This document shows, piece by piece, positions 41,658-50,177 of a stretch of 60,286 nt of DNA; within the stretch, counting starts at the first letter, position 1; every line of letters starts with the position of its first letter. Location: assembly GCA_024330185.1 (NCBI GenBank), contig JANDLV010000022.1, positions 1 through 60,286 on the forward strand, read 5' to 3'. Under the pieces are notes generated by a model. That model saw nothing but the letters and a program-made list of their open reading frames with translations, searched no databases and was not told the origin of the DNA. The position numbers and the translations under genes are program-made. The stretch comes from Candidatus Siliceabacter maunaloa (lineage in GTDB: Bacteria; Actinomycetota; Thermoleophilia; Solirubrobacterales; Solirubrobacteraceae).

Positions 41658-42080
41658 ATGGTTGATCCCTCGATGTCGGGAGGCTGCCTGTGCGGCGGCG
41701 TGCGCTTCGAGCTCACCGAGCCGGCGCCGGCCGCCGGCTACTGCCACTGCACCCGCTGCCAGCGCCGAACCGGGACCGCCGCGTCGGCGCAGGCGCGGAT
41801 CGACGGCCGCACGTTCCGGCTGGTGCAGGGAGACGAGCTGGTGAAGGCCTGGCGCCCTCCGGACAGCGGTTTCGAGAAGTGCTTCTGCCGCGAATGCGGG
41901 GCGCACCTGTTCAGCCGCAACCCCGACGACCCCACGCAGATGAGTGTGCGCATGGGGGCCTTCGACGGCGATCCGGGGGCGCGGCCCAGCTGGCGTACCT
42001 ACGTCGCCCACGCGGCGGCCTGGGAGCCCATCCCCGACGACGGGCTTGCGCGCGTCGCAGAGGGAAAGCCGCGGGCCTAG
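41658..42080 (+). CDS. GFA (CENP-V) family zinc protein
   Basis: A 140-residue protein of the family named for glutathione-dependent formaldehyde-activating enzyme. Zinc-binding Cys residues lie in GGCLCGGVRFEL, YCHCTRCQRRTGT and KCFCRECGAHLFSR. Most members have no proven activity. ATG 41658 follows the P450 stop by 21 nt and may share its transcript. Confidence 0.9.
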   Translation: MVDPSMSGGCLCGGVRFELTEPAPAAGYCHCTRCQRRTGTAASAQARIDGRTFRLVQGDELVKAWRPPDSGFEKCFCRECGAHLFSRNPDDPTQMSVRMGAFDGDPGARPSWRTYVAHAAAWEPIPDDGLARVAEGKPRA

Positions 42081-42116
42081 GGGCGCACGCCGCCATCATC
42101 CCGCCACTGGGCTTGG

Positions 42117-43298
42117 TCAGGAGCTCCAGCCCCATGCGATCGAGGACCTGCCTTCGCGCCCGAAGCTCACGTCGACGCGAAGGTCGCGCTCTGTGGGCCG
42201 ACCGTGCCGCTTCCAGCGCTCGACCAAATCGCGCAGGAGGCGCTCGGGCCCCGGGTCGCCGTAGGCCTCGATGCGCGTGATCGTGCGCCTTCCGGCCAGC
42301 AGCGCGAGTCCACGTCCGTCGGCGCCGATCAGCCCGGGCGCAAGCCAGCTGCCGACGAAGTGCTGGGGCGCCTCCAGCACGAGGTAGAGCAGCAGCGCTC
42401 CACGCGGGCCGCGCAGCCCGAGCTGCGAGACACGGGGCTCTGATAGGGCCAGCGACAGCAACCGCCGCCTGGCTGTGGCCGACAGCTTCCGCAGGGCCTC
42501 GCCGCCCAGCATGACCAATGGGCGGCCGTGCCCGCCGACTCGCTCGTTCGCGCTCAGCTGCACGCCACCGGCCGGCACCGCAGCGCCCGCCGCCTCGCGC
42601 AGCGGCATGAAGCCGCCGAACAGCACGGCCGTCGAACGCAGCCGACCAGCCTGCTTGCGAAAGGTCACGATCGCCTGCGTCTGACCCGCACGATCGACCC
42701 ACAGCGGCAGCTCCAGCAGGCCACCCTCGACGAGCTGCTCGAACAACGCCGACGGCACCTCCGCCCCGCTCGCCGTGACGATGATGCGGTCATAGGGCGC
42801 GCCGCGTCCGAAGCCCTGCCTGCCATCGCCTCCCACCACCTTGACGGGCGCGAACCCCGCCAGCGCGCGGCGTGCCCCGCGCGCGGTGGCCGGCTCGAGC
42901 TCGACCGAGACGACCCGCCCGGCGGGCCCGACGAGCTCGGCGAGCAGCGCGCCGTTGTAGCCCGTGCCCGCACCGATCTCGAGCACGCGCTGGCCCTCGC
43001 GCACGTCGAGGCGCTCGAGCATCAGCGCCATGATCGACGGCTGGGAGGAACTGCTCGTCCACATCCCGCGCTCGTCGCGGGTCGTCAGGATCACCTGGTT
43101 GCGGTAGACCGCCTCGAGTCCGTCCCGCGCGGCCGCCTCGGGTACGAAGCGCTCACGCGGCACCGCGAGAAACGCCTTGCGGACCGCCGCATCGGTCAGC
43201 GAGCCATCACGCTCGAGGCGCTCGACTAGCTCTCGCCGCAGCCGCCTGCTGCTCCGAGCCCGGCCGCCCCTCTCTGCACCCTCACCTCTGCTCGCCAC
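42117..43298 (-). CDS. PCMT-like SAM-dependent methyltransferase with C-terminal extension
   Basis: A 393-residue protein. Residues ~15-215 match protein-L-isoaspartate O-methyltransferase: AFLAVPRERFVPEAA, SSSSQPSIMALMLERLDV, VLEIGAGTGYNGALLAELVG and APYDRIIVTASGAEVPSALFEQLVEGGLL. PCMT alone is ~210 residues. The extra ~180 (VLFGGFMPLREAAG, a VMLGGEALRKLSATARRRLL helix, RTITRIEAYGDPGPERLLRDLVERWKRHGRPTERDL) resemble the second domain of actinobacterial methyltransferase-like proteins that modify precursor peptides or proteins. Damage repair or another target are both possible. Confidence 0.85.
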   Translation of the reverse strand: MASRGEGAERGGRARSSRRLRRELVERLERDGSLTDAAVRKAFLAVPRERFVPEAAARDGLEAVYRNQVILTTRDERGMWTSSSSQPSIMALMLERLDVREGQRVLEIGAGTGYNGALLAELVGPAGRVVSVELEPATARGARRALAGFAPVKVVGGDGRQGFGRGAPYDRIIVTASGAEVPSALFEQLVEGGLLELPLWVDRAGQTQAIVTFRKQAGRLRSTAVLFGGFMPLREAAGAAVPAGGVQLSANERVGGHGRPLVMLGGEALRKLSATARRRLLSLALSEPRVSQLGLRGPRGALLLYLVLEAPQHFVGSWLAPGLIGADGRGLALLAGRRTITRIEAYGDPGPERLLRDLVERWKRHGRPTERDLRVDVSFGREGRSSIAWGWSS

Positions 43299-43310
43299 GG
43301 TCGGCCGACC

Positions 43311-43517
43311 CTAGCCAGAACACCGCGAAAAATCGCGTAGGCTTGACGGAGCCCGGCCTGCAGGCGAACGCGTACATGGAGCAGCCGGTGGCTGAGCGGT
43401 AGCGGCCTCGACGGCGTCGATCCAGAGCTCGCCGAAGGCCTTCGCGTCGATGTCCACGACGACCTTCGTGGCACGTCCGCCTTCGTCGGGCGAGAACCTC
43501 AAGACCTCCTTTTCCAT
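43311..43517 (-). CDS. small hypothetical protein
   Basis: A possible 68-residue product. The first half (EVLRFSPDEGGRATKVVVDIDAKAFGELWIDAVEA) looks protein-like, with alternating strand/helix character, while the C-terminal half is Arg/Pro/Ser-rich and looks like noise. It could be a truncated gene. It lies just downstream of the nucleoside hydrolase on the same strand. Confidence 0.3.
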   Translation of the reverse strand: MEKEVLRFSPDEGGRATKVVVDIDAKAFGELWIDAVEAATAQPPAAPCTRSPAGRAPSSLRDFSRCSG

Positions 43518-43523
43518 CACCGG

Positions 43524-44345
43524 TCACAGGCGCATCTCCTCGATCGCCGCGCCCTGCCACCCGAGCGCCACCGCGCAGGTGACCGGGTCGTGGTGGAAGT
43601 TGACGAGGTCATCGGGCAACCCGGCGTGCGAGCGGGCAAGCCTGGCCAACCTCAGGTCATCGCGACGAGCTTCTGACTGCCGTGCGAGCAGCGCTCCGAG
43701 CGGCCCGCACGCGTGCAGGCGCGGCAGATCTCGCTCACGCAGATGGGCCTCGAGCGTCACCGGGAGCGGCGCGAGGGTGAGATCGCCGGCGGCAGCGGCG
43801 ACCGTCTGCGCCGCGTGGGTGTCCCACTGGACGTTCCAGTCCCTTTCCGGTCTCCAGGGAGGAAGGCCGTCGGCCGGCGGGTCGATCCAGCCGCCCATCG
43901 CGACGACGTGTGCGCCGCCGAGGCATCCGGGTCGGGCTCGCTCGAGCTGAGCCAGGTTGGTCAGAGGCCCGATGGCGATGACGGTCAGGCCCTGTCGGAC
44001 GCTGCGAGCGAGCATCTCGACCGCAGCGCCCGGCGGACTCGGAGTCGGCGCTATGCCGTCCGGCCAGTAGCGCTCGTCGGTGGTGGCTGGACGGGCGATA
44101 GCGCGGGTGGTCAGCGACGCCTCCTCGCCGGCGACGACGGGAACCTCTTGCCGTCCGGCGAGCGTCAGGCAGTGGGAGACGCAGGCGGCCCGCTGGCCGC
44201 CTGGGTCGATCGTGGTGGTGATGGCGGCGATCTCGACGCCGGGCCACCCCAAGAGCATCGCCAGGGCGCACGCGTCGTCGGGATCTCCACCCAGGTCCGT
44301 ATCGAGGTGGACGCGCGCGCTCGCATGGCTCTGGCGCATGGTCAT
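43524..44345 (-). CDS. nucleoside hydrolase (IUNH family)
   Basis: A 273-residue ribohydrolase that cleaves nucleosides to base and ribose. The Ca2+-binding N-terminal motif LDTDLGGDPDDACALAMLL holds the Asp cluster, VTVIAIGPLTNLA and HVVAMGGW follow, and WNVQWDTHAAQTV contains the distal Asp/Asn region. It is shorter at the C-terminus than typical 300-320-residue members. ATG 44345 is chosen; ATG 44339 also fits. It may act in nucleoside salvage. Confidence 0.85.
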   Translation of the reverse strand: MTMRQSHASARVHLDTDLGGDPDDACALAMLLGWPGVEIAAITTTIDPGGQRAACVSHCLTLAGRQEVPVVAGEEASLTTRAIARPATTDERYWPDGIAPTPSPPGAAVEMLARSVRQGLTVIAIGPLTNLAQLERARPGCLGGAHVVAMGGWIDPPADGLPPWRPERDWNVQWDTHAAQTVAAAAGDLTLAPLPVTLEAHLRERDLPRLHACGPLGALLARQSEARRDDLRLARLARSHAGLPDDLVNFHHDPVTCAVALGWQGAAIEEMRL

Positions 44346-44461
44346 GATCTTGACGCTTCCTGACGGCGAACCCGGGCGCGGGAGCGACGCGGTGCCCCAC
44401 GCGTGGACCGTGCCCACCTCGTCGAGCGCGAAGTTGTTCAGGCGACGGTATCGTCGCGCGC

Positions 44462-44565
44462 ATGGCGCTGATCGATGGGGTGTATCTGCGAGGTGGTCCC
44501 TGCGACGGCGACGGAGTCTGGCGCACCGTGCTCGAGTTCCGTCGAACTGTCGCGCGCGACTCGTA
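44462..44565 (+). other. short open frame, possible gene remnant
   Basis: A 34-codon frame reading MALIDGVYLRGGPCDGDGVW and ending TAG. The LRGGPCDG motif recurs in small actinobacterial and phage proteins, so it may be the start of a lost gene. The rest of the gap 44346-44642 shows nothing recognisable. Confidence 0.25.
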
Positions 44566-44642
44566 GAACACGACGATCTTGGGGAGAAAGCGCGGGGCCG
44601 ATGGCGAAAGGCCAGCTCGGCGTGCAGCACGCAGTCGCCTGA

Positions 44643-45737
44643 CTAACTCCGATCCGCGGCAGCCTCGACGAACCCGAGCTCCACGAGCCGGCGAGCCAGC
44701 GCCAGACCCTCCGCGCGGTTTTCGCCGGGCAGGTCGGTCAACACCGCGCCGAGCTGCCGAGTCCCGTCCAGGCCCCACAGCATCGGGAGCAGGTCGGCAG
44801 GCACGACGGCCTGTACGCCGACCGTCGGGACGACCCTCAGCGTTGCCTGCCCGGGCTGCCACTCACCGGAGCGCCGGCGCGTCCCGTGCTCCACCCGCAC
44901 GCCGTCGACGACCGCGAGCGCCGCTGCGCGCAGCGCCTCGTCGCCGCGACTGGCCAGGTCGGTGCCGCGCAGCATGCGCTCCGCGTGCAGACCGGCGCGG
45001 GGCGTCGGCGCAGTCGAGGCCTCCAGCGCCTGCAGTCGCGCCGCACCATCGTCCTCGCGTCGGCGCAGGAGCAGGAAGGCAGCGCCGATGGCCTTGATAT
45101 CCCGGTCGCGATACCACTCCAGCCACCGTGCCATGCGCGCGTCGCGGTCGGGCCCCGCGGGCACCCAGGTCTCGGCGTACTGGCCGGGGCGCATGGTGGC
45201 GTGGTGCACCACGAGCGCGTCGCAGCCCGGGGGGATCCAGTCGTGCAGCGGCGTGACCCAGTCATCGGGCTCGTGCACCCAGTTGATGAGGAACTCCGCC
45301 AGGCCACCGGCCACCAAGTACTCGGCGGCCGTGCGCACCACGCCCGCCGTGGCATCCGAGCCGTCGCGAAACAGCAACCGCGTCTCTGGCGAGACCACGT
45401 AGGGCGGGTTGCACGCGATGAGCTCAAAGCGCCGGCCGCGCACAGGGGCATACCAATCGCCCTGGCGCCACTCCACGTTTGCGATGCCGCTCAGGTGGGC
45501 CGAGCGCCGCCCGAACTCCAGCGCTCGAGGGTTGACGTCGCTGGCCACGACATGCTGGGCGCGGCGCGCCATGGTGAGCGCCAGGACCCCACACCCCGTG
45601 CCGAGGTCCAGCGCCGTTCGCACCGGCCGCTGCACGAGCAGGCCGGCGAGCGTCCGCGCGGCCGACGTGACGCCCTGCACCACGTCGGGACGCTCGCGAT
45701 CACAGACGAGCCTGAGCCCGTCGAACTCCTCGATCAC
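44643..45737 (-). CDS. HemK-like class I SAM methyltransferase (NPPY type)
   Basis: A 364-residue protein. ALDLGTGCGVLALTMARRAQHVVASDVNPRALEFGRR is the SAM site and LIACNPPYVVSPETRLLFRDG carries NPPY, which marks N-methylation of Gln, Asn or an exocyclic amine. The ~200-residue C-terminal region (WYRDRDIKAIGAAFLLLRRRE, then a helical wing) is typical of actinobacterial release-factor/ribosomal methyltransferase-like proteins. It differs from PrmC at 30669. The target is unknown. The start is GTG. Confidence 0.85.
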   Translation of the reverse strand: MIEEFDGLRLVCDRERPDVVQGVTSAARTLAGLLVQRPVRTALDLGTGCGVLALTMARRAQHVVASDVNPRALEFGRRSAHLSGIANVEWRQGDWYAPVRGRRFELIACNPPYVVSPETRLLFRDGSDATAGVVRTAAEYLVAGGLAEFLINWVHEPDDWVTPLHDWIPPGCDALVVHHATMRPGQYAETWVPAGPDRDARMARWLEWYRDRDIKAIGAAFLLLRRREDDGAARLQALEASTAPTPRAGLHAERMLRGTDLASRGDEALRAAALAVVDGVRVEHGTRRRSGEWQPGQATLRVVPTVGVQAVVPADLLPMLWGLDGTRQLGAVLTDLPGENRAEGLALARRLVELGFVEAAADRS

Positions 45738-45920
45738 GCTGTCGCACCCCTCCCCGCCTCGGCCAGTTCGCTGCGCGACGCTCGGTCAAACGCCCGCCGC
45801 ATCGCCGTCTCCGCGCAGCCACGCACATCGAGAGTGCTACACCATCACACCGCCGGTCCGCGCAGCGCGCGCCGATGATCGCGCCGCGACGCGAGGGACT
45901 AGATGAGTAGTTCCACGGGT

Positions 45921-46328
45921 TTAGGCGGTGTAGTCGACCAGGGCGCGTGGGGGGCGGCCGAGTTGGTGGTTGAGCGCGATGGCGGCGGCGAGTGCGAGGA
46001 AGCGGCTGGCGATGCGGGCGCGCAGGCCGCGCAGGGTGCGGGCGCCGTGGCGTTCGAGGGTGAGGATGTCTTTGGCGGTCCAGTAGATGCTTTCGATGCG
46101 TTGGCGGATCGGCGCCAGGTGCGGTCCGCGACCGGGTTCGTCTTTGCGGCGGGGGCGGGCGATCGTGACGTCAAGGGTGGCGGCTTGGGCTTCGAAGTCG
46201 CGTCCGGCGTAGCCCTTGTCGCCGATGACGGTCAGCGGGCCGTGGCGGTTGACGCGCCCAAGCAGCCCCAGGCAGACGTCACGCTCGCTGTCTTTGTGAG
46301 CCAGGCCGGGTTCGGCGGAGACCTCGAA
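45921..46328 (-). pseudogene. IS982-like DDE transposase, C-terminal remnant
   Basis: The last ~130 residues of a transposase: GPLTVIGDKGYAGRDFEAQAA (second catalytic Asp), then HLAPIRQRIESIYWTAKDIL (catalytic Glu) and LERHGARTLRGLRARIASRFLALAAAIALNHQLG. The N-terminal half with the first Asp is missing. The frame breaks at the left end of the IS3-type element, which probably landed in it. The missing half is not visible on the other side. Confidence 0.75.
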
Positions 46329-46365
46329 ACCAGGTTCCGTCCTGGAGGAAGTCGAGGCTTCATCG

Positions 46366-46668
46366 ATGCCTGCCCCCAAGAAGTATCCCGACGAGCTGCG
46401 TGAGCGTGGGGTTCGCCTCGCGCTGGAGAGTTCGCGGCCGATCGCGCATGTCGCCCAGGATCTGGGCGTGCATCGCGAGACGCTGCGTCTGTGGGTCCGC
46501 CAGGCCGAGGCCGACGCGGGCTCGCGCAACGATCGCGTGACCAGCGACGAGCGCGAGCGCATGAAGGCGCTGGAGCGCGAGGTGCGAGAGCTGCGCAAGG
46601 CCAACGAGATTCTCAAGGCCGCCTCGGTGTTTTTCGCCAAGGAGCTCGACCCGACCCGATCGAAGTGA
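46366..46668 (+). CDS. IS3-family transposase OrfA
   Basis: A 100-residue protein with a helix-turn-helix that binds the insertion sequence ends (AHVAQDLGVHRETLRLWVRQAE) and a leucine-zipper-like helix (RERMKALEREVRELRKANEIL). It overlaps orfB. A run of five T (46630-46634) shortly before its stop is a candidate site for the -1 frameshift that makes the OrfAB fusion in this family. Confidence 0.92.
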   Translation: MPAPKKYPDELRERGVRLALESSRPIAHVAQDLGVHRETLRLWVRQAEADAGSRNDRVTSDERERMKALEREVRELRKANEILKAASVFFAKELDPTRSK

Positions 46669-47639
46669 GCGCGTTCATCGACGCGCAGCGTGAGCGCTTC
46701 GGGGTCGAGCTCAGCTGCCAGACCATCGACGTGTCGGCGTCGGCCTACTACCAGCGCGCGACGGGCCAGCGCTCGGCGCGCGTCGTGGAGGACCAGCGGC
46801 TGGTCGGTGTGATCCGCGAGGTCCACGAGGCCAACTACTGCGCCTATGGCTACCGGCCGATGTGGAAGGCGCTGCGCCGCGGCGGCGAGGACGTGGGGCG
46901 CGGGCGGGTGCAGCGCCTGATGGCCCAGGAGGCCATCCAGGGCGCCAAGCGTCGCGGCCGCCCGTGGCGCACCACCACGCCCGATGAGCATGCCCAGCGG
47001 CGCCCCGACCTGGTCGGGCGTGACTTCAGCGCCCCGGCGCCCGACCGCCTGTGGGTCTGTGACTTCACCTACCTCAGGTGCTGGGAGGGGGTGGTGTTCT
47101 TTGCCTTCGTCATCGACGTCTACTCGCGGCGGATCGTGGGCTGGCAGTTCGCGGGCCACATGCGCACCGACCTGGTCCTCGACGCGCTGCGCATGGCGCT
47201 GGGGCGGCGCGGCCCGGGCGCCGACGTCGCGCTGGTCCACCACAGCGACCGTGGCAGCCAGTACACCAGCCACGACTACACCCAGACCCTCGACGACGCC
47301 GGCGTGCTCGCGTCGGTGGGCTCGACCGGGGACGCCTACGACAACGCGCTGGCCGAGAGCTTCGTCGACACGTTCAAGACCGAGCTGATCGCCAACCGCG
47401 TCTGGCAGACGCGCACCCAGCTCGAGCTGGCCATCGTCGAGTACGTCGGCTAATTCAACGACCGTCGCCTGCACGAATCGCTGGGTGACGTGCCGCCCGC
47501 CGAGTTCGAACTCGAGCACGCCGTCGCCGTCCCCTGCGCGGCGAGCGCGCCGGACGGCTGCTGCTCCGCCGTCGCCCTACGGGCGCCGGCTCCACAGCAG
47601 CCGTCCGCCACCCCAGCTACCGTCCTATCAACCAAATAA
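46665..47639 (+). pseudogene. IS3-family transposase OrfB with internal stop codon
   Basis: The integrase-type DDE catalytic protein: DRLWVCDFTYLR (first Asp), LVHHSDRGSQYTS (second Asp) and STGDAYDNALAESFVDTFKTEL (Glu). After VEYVG comes TAA (47451-47453) where relatives have Trp, and the frame then resumes with FNDRRLHESLGDVPPAEFE to a TAA at 47637-47639. The ~60 residues after the stop include a conserved C-terminal motif. GTG 46665 overlaps the orfA stop, and synthesis by frameshift from orfA is usual. Confidence 0.88.
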
Positions 47640-47847
47640 CCCGGCCTCCGTGGAACCCGGTCCGGCTCAGGCCATGCGATCTCACCTCCTTTTCTGACGG
47701 CTTGGGCGTGCTGCGTCAGAAGCGTGACCGGCCAGCCGGATGCGACGACGGTCTGCACCAAAGAGCACGCGATTTAGAAGTCGGCTCGCAGGCCCGTCGC
47801 GCCCGTCGAGTCACGCTTCTGCTCCCGGCTGCCTCGACCCCCGCATA

Positions 47848-47877
47848 GGGTCACGCCTTTCGTACGAAGCGTGACCC
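47848..47877. repeat. 30-bp inverted repeat with palindromic centre
   Basis: Arms GGGTCACGC and GCGTGACCC (9 bp, perfect) enclose a 12-nt centre containing the 10-bp palindrome TTCGTACGAA. The GCGTGAC core is shared with the 11-bp repeats at 47718 and 47810, making four copies in 160 bp. Confidence 0.7.
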
Positions 47878-47922
47878 CAACGCCAAGGCCGCGACGAAGC
47901 CGGTCCGCTCGGCACGGGCAGC

Positions 47923-47951
47923 GGGTGGGCACCCCTACGGCGTGCCCACCC
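47923..47951. repeat. 10-bp stem hairpin
   Basis: GGGTGGGCAC (47923-47932) pairs perfectly with GTGCCCACCC (47942-47951) across a 9-nt loop. Another 6-bp stem (AGGGCG/CGCCCT, 47963-47980) follows 11 nt later. Terminator-like but without a T-run. Confidence 0.65.
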
Positions 47952-48306
47952 TCTGGAGTGAAAGGGCGTTCGTCCGCCCTATTGGGCAAGCAGACCTATG
48001 GCGAGTCCCGCCACCGCGATGACCGCTCCGGCGGCTGCCGAAGCCACCTTCATGTCGCGGGCGGCGATCCCTCCAACCAGCCATGAAAGCGGCAAGCCAA
48101 AGACGAGCTCGTCGACTTTGGATCGCAGACTTTCCGGTCAGTAACGCGTCCGGAGCGCGAGAGCGAGGCCGCCGACCTACGGGCACGCCTGTCTCCTGGC
48201 GGTGGGTGCCTGTGCGTCGGGGGCCCCTGTTGCGGCGAAGGCCCCGATGCTCAACTCCCCTGGCCCCCTCTATTCGCTCGCGGCACTCAAGGGCGTGAAC
48301 CAGTCG

Positions 48307-48834
48307 CTACGCGGCCGACTTATTGGGCCGGCGAGCCTTCTTCTGCAGGCGTTTGTGGGCCGAAGCGGCGTAGGAGGCCACCGCCGGTCGGTGGTCCTCT
48401 GTGACTTGCGCGATCACGTCGGTCAGGCCGAAGATGTGGTACTTGGCCGCAGCGTCTAGGGCGCCGAGGACGACCCAGGTGTCGTCGGCGCCCTCGATGA
48501 CCTCGCGCAGCACGTCTTCGGCGACGGCGGGATCATGGGCTGCGAGTTCGCGGAGGGCGTCGATGCGTAGATCGCGAAACTCCTCGTCGCGGCCCAGGCT
48601 GCGGTAGAGGCGTACGAGCTCGTCGGTGTGGCCGTCGACCGCGAGCTTCTTGAAGTGTCGGCGGACTCGCCGGCGGTCTCGCCTGCTGCCTGTCATCTCG
48701 CCGCTGCCTGTCATCTCACGCGTCGCCGACGCGTCCACGGCGGCATCGGCGAACAGTCCACGGGTGACCCGAACCAACCAGCCGATCGCCGAGAGGACGG
48801 CATCAACGACGATCTCAAGGACGGCGGCGAGCAT
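48307..48834 (-). CDS. HEAT-like repeat protein with N-terminal hydrophobic segment, function unknown
   Basis: A 175-residue protein. The first ~28 residues are hydrophobic (AAVLEIVVDAVLSAIGWLVRVTRGLF), likely a membrane anchor. A basic region (RRDRRRVRRHFKKL) precedes helical repeats with LRIDALRELAAHDPAVAEDVLREVIEGADDTWVVLGALDAAAKY, suggesting HEAT/ARM-type helix pairs. A short tandem duplication encodes EMTGS twice (around 48698-48728). Not otherwise recognised. Confidence 0.6.
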   Translation of the reverse strand: MLAAVLEIVVDAVLSAIGWLVRVTRGLFADAAVDASATREMTGSGEMTGSRRDRRRVRRHFKKLAVDGHTDELVRLYRSLGRDEEFRDLRIDALRELAAHDPAVAEDVLREVIEGADDTWVVLGALDAAAKYHIFGLTDVIAQVTEDHRPAVASYAASAHKRLQKKARRPNKSAA

Positions 48835-48869
48835 GGTGATTCGGGTACCCGAGGCGAACGCGAGCTAGC

Positions 48870-49211
48870 TCAGCAGATCCACGTCTTGCTGCAGAACCAT
48901 GCCCTCAGGAACGAGGTCACCGCCGGCGTGACGCTGCCGTGGAGGAACTGGCGCCGCACGGTCCTGGGCATCCAGTTGTAGCACCTGACCTTTATACAGG
49001 CCCGGATGGCCAGGCCCATCCAAAAGGGGTCGGCGGTCACGCCGTACTCGTACGCGCCGTCGCGGTGGTTGATGACCTGCGTGAGCGTGGTCCCGTCGAC
49101 CTCGTAGTGCGTGGGCACCTCCCTGCCCGCGGCGTCGCGTGCCCACGGAGCCGAGAAACCGCCGACCAGGGAACCCGCGGCCTCGTAGGCCGCGACGGAC
49201 CCGTCCGGGTT
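48870..49211 (-). pseudogene. 5'-truncated fragment of a secreted actinobacterial protein
   Basis: The frame reads DGSVAAYEAAGSLVGGFSAPWARDAAG, then VPTHYEVDGTTLTQVINHRDG and YGVTADPFW, a C-terminal module common in large exported actinobacterial proteins. A ~35-residue tail with four Cys follows (AIRACIKVRCYNWM...FCSKTWIC). Nothing matching lies upstream, where a plus-strand PIN gene begins at 49220. It is either a gene end left by rearrangement or a short gene with an unrecognised start. Confidence 0.55.
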
Positions 49212-49219
49212 TAGCGCTA

Positions 49220-49612
49220 ATGCTCGTCGTCGATGCGAGCGTCGCCCTCGGCGCGTGCGCCGTGGAGAACGGGTTCGGCGACCTGCGCGATCCCGACCTG
49301 GTGGCCCCGCCGCTGATGTGGTCGCAGGCTCTGTCGGTCCTGCACGAGCAACGGTGGCGCGACGTCATCCACGCCGATGACGCCGAGGATTCACGCGCGC
49401 GACTTGAGCGGGCGCCGGTCGTCAGGCGTGAGCCCGCCCAGCTACGCGCGGAGGCGTGGCGGCTTGCGGATGTGCTGGGCTGGGCCAAGACATATGACGC
49501 CGAGTACCTCGCGCTGGCGACGCTGATCGGCTGCCGAGTCGTGACCGTGGACGGACGGCTGCGCCGCGGAGCGGACCGGCTCGGCCTGGTCGTGCTGCCC
49601 AGCGAGCTCTGA
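49220..49612 (+). CDS. PIN-domain protein (VapC-like), orphan
   Basis: A 130-residue PIN-domain ribonuclease-like protein. The acidic positions are LVVDASVALG (Asp), LMWSQALSVLHEQRW (Gln where most VapC toxins have Glu), KTYDAEYLALA (Asp) and VVTVDGRLRRG (Asp). No antitoxin gene precedes it on the same strand, since the upstream DNA is a minus-strand fragment. The Glu-to-Gln change would weaken the metal site. It may be an inactive or solitary toxin. Confidence 0.8.
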   Translation: MLVVDASVALGACAVENGFGDLRDPDLVAPPLMWSQALSVLHEQRWRDVIHADDAEDSRARLERAPVVRREPAQLRAEAWRLADVLGWAKTYDAEYLALATLIGCRVVTVDGRLRRGADRLGLVVLPSEL

Positions 49613-49698
49613 CGTCTTCGCGATGCGCACCGATGAGTCTCGCCGCGCCCGGGAGTCTCTTCTGCCAGAAGGCATCAACCACCAAAGGAGAAGAGCTC

Positions 49699-50091
49699 AT
49701 GAGTTTGGCCAGCGCCCAGGTGCGCGCGACGATCGCGGTCTCCGACATGACGAACGCCGTGAACTTCTATGAGGGGACGCTCGGCCTGCCGCCGCGCGGC
49801 GACGAGATCATGGACCACGTGCGGATCTACTCCTGCGCAGGCGGCAGCCTCCTGCAGGTCTATGCGTCAGAGCACGCCGGCACGGCGACGGCGACGGTCG
49901 CCAGTTGGAGCGCCGACGACTTCGAGTCCGTGGTCGACGACCTCAGGGCCAAGGGCGTGACGTTCGAGACCCAGGGCGGGCCGGAGACCGACGAGAGGGG
50001 CGTTCACACGTTCGGCGGACACAAGGTCGTCTGGTTCAAGGACCCCGACGGGAACACGATCGCGGTCGACAACGGCGGCGCGCCGTCGTAG
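49699..50091 (+). CDS. VOC (glyoxalase/bleomycin-resistance-like) family protein
   Basis: A 130-residue protein with two beta-alpha-beta3 modules: RATIAVSDMTNAVNFYEGTLGLPP and WSADDFESVVDDLRAKGVTFE...WFKDPDGNTIAVDNGG. The metal-ligand positions are not all obvious, so the activity is uncertain. AAAGGAG at 49684-49690, 8 nt before ATG 49699, is one of the best ribosome binding sites in the window. Confidence 0.88.
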   Translation: MSLASAQVRATIAVSDMTNAVNFYEGTLGLPPRGDEIMDHVRIYSCAGGSLLQVYASEHAGTATATVASWSADDFESVVDDLRAKGVTFETQGGPETDERGVHTFGGHKVVWFKDPDGNTIAVDNGGAPS

Positions 50092-50177
50092 GACGACCGG
50101 GCTCTCCGTGTAGGAACAGCAATTGGCCGGCGCGCGGCGACGACCAGCAGCTCCTCGCGGGCCAGCCGGTGAGGAGG

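Larger units (their letters stand above)
46329..47661 (+). mobile_element. IS3-family insertion sequence
   Basis: About 1.33 kb with overlapping orfA and orfB. Matching short inverted ends occur just outside: ACCAGGTTCC at 46329-46338 and GGAACCCGGT (complement ACCGGGTTCC) at 47652-47661. These give the minimum limits; the exact tips and target duplication could not be fixed. It adjoins the truncated IS982-like gene. An internal stop in orfB suggests the copy is dead or depends on read-through. Confidence 0.85.
47662..48306. other. hairpin-rich noncoding stretch
   Basis: No credible protein on either strand. The interval holds several strong inverted repeats: an 11-bp pair (AGAAGCGTGAC at 47718-47728 with its complement at 47810-47820) and three compact hairpins at 47848-47877, 47923-47951 and 47963-47980. 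From about 48000 to the next gene I see nothing distinctive. It could be insertion-sequence debris, a transcript terminator region or a structured RNA. Confidence 0.5.
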
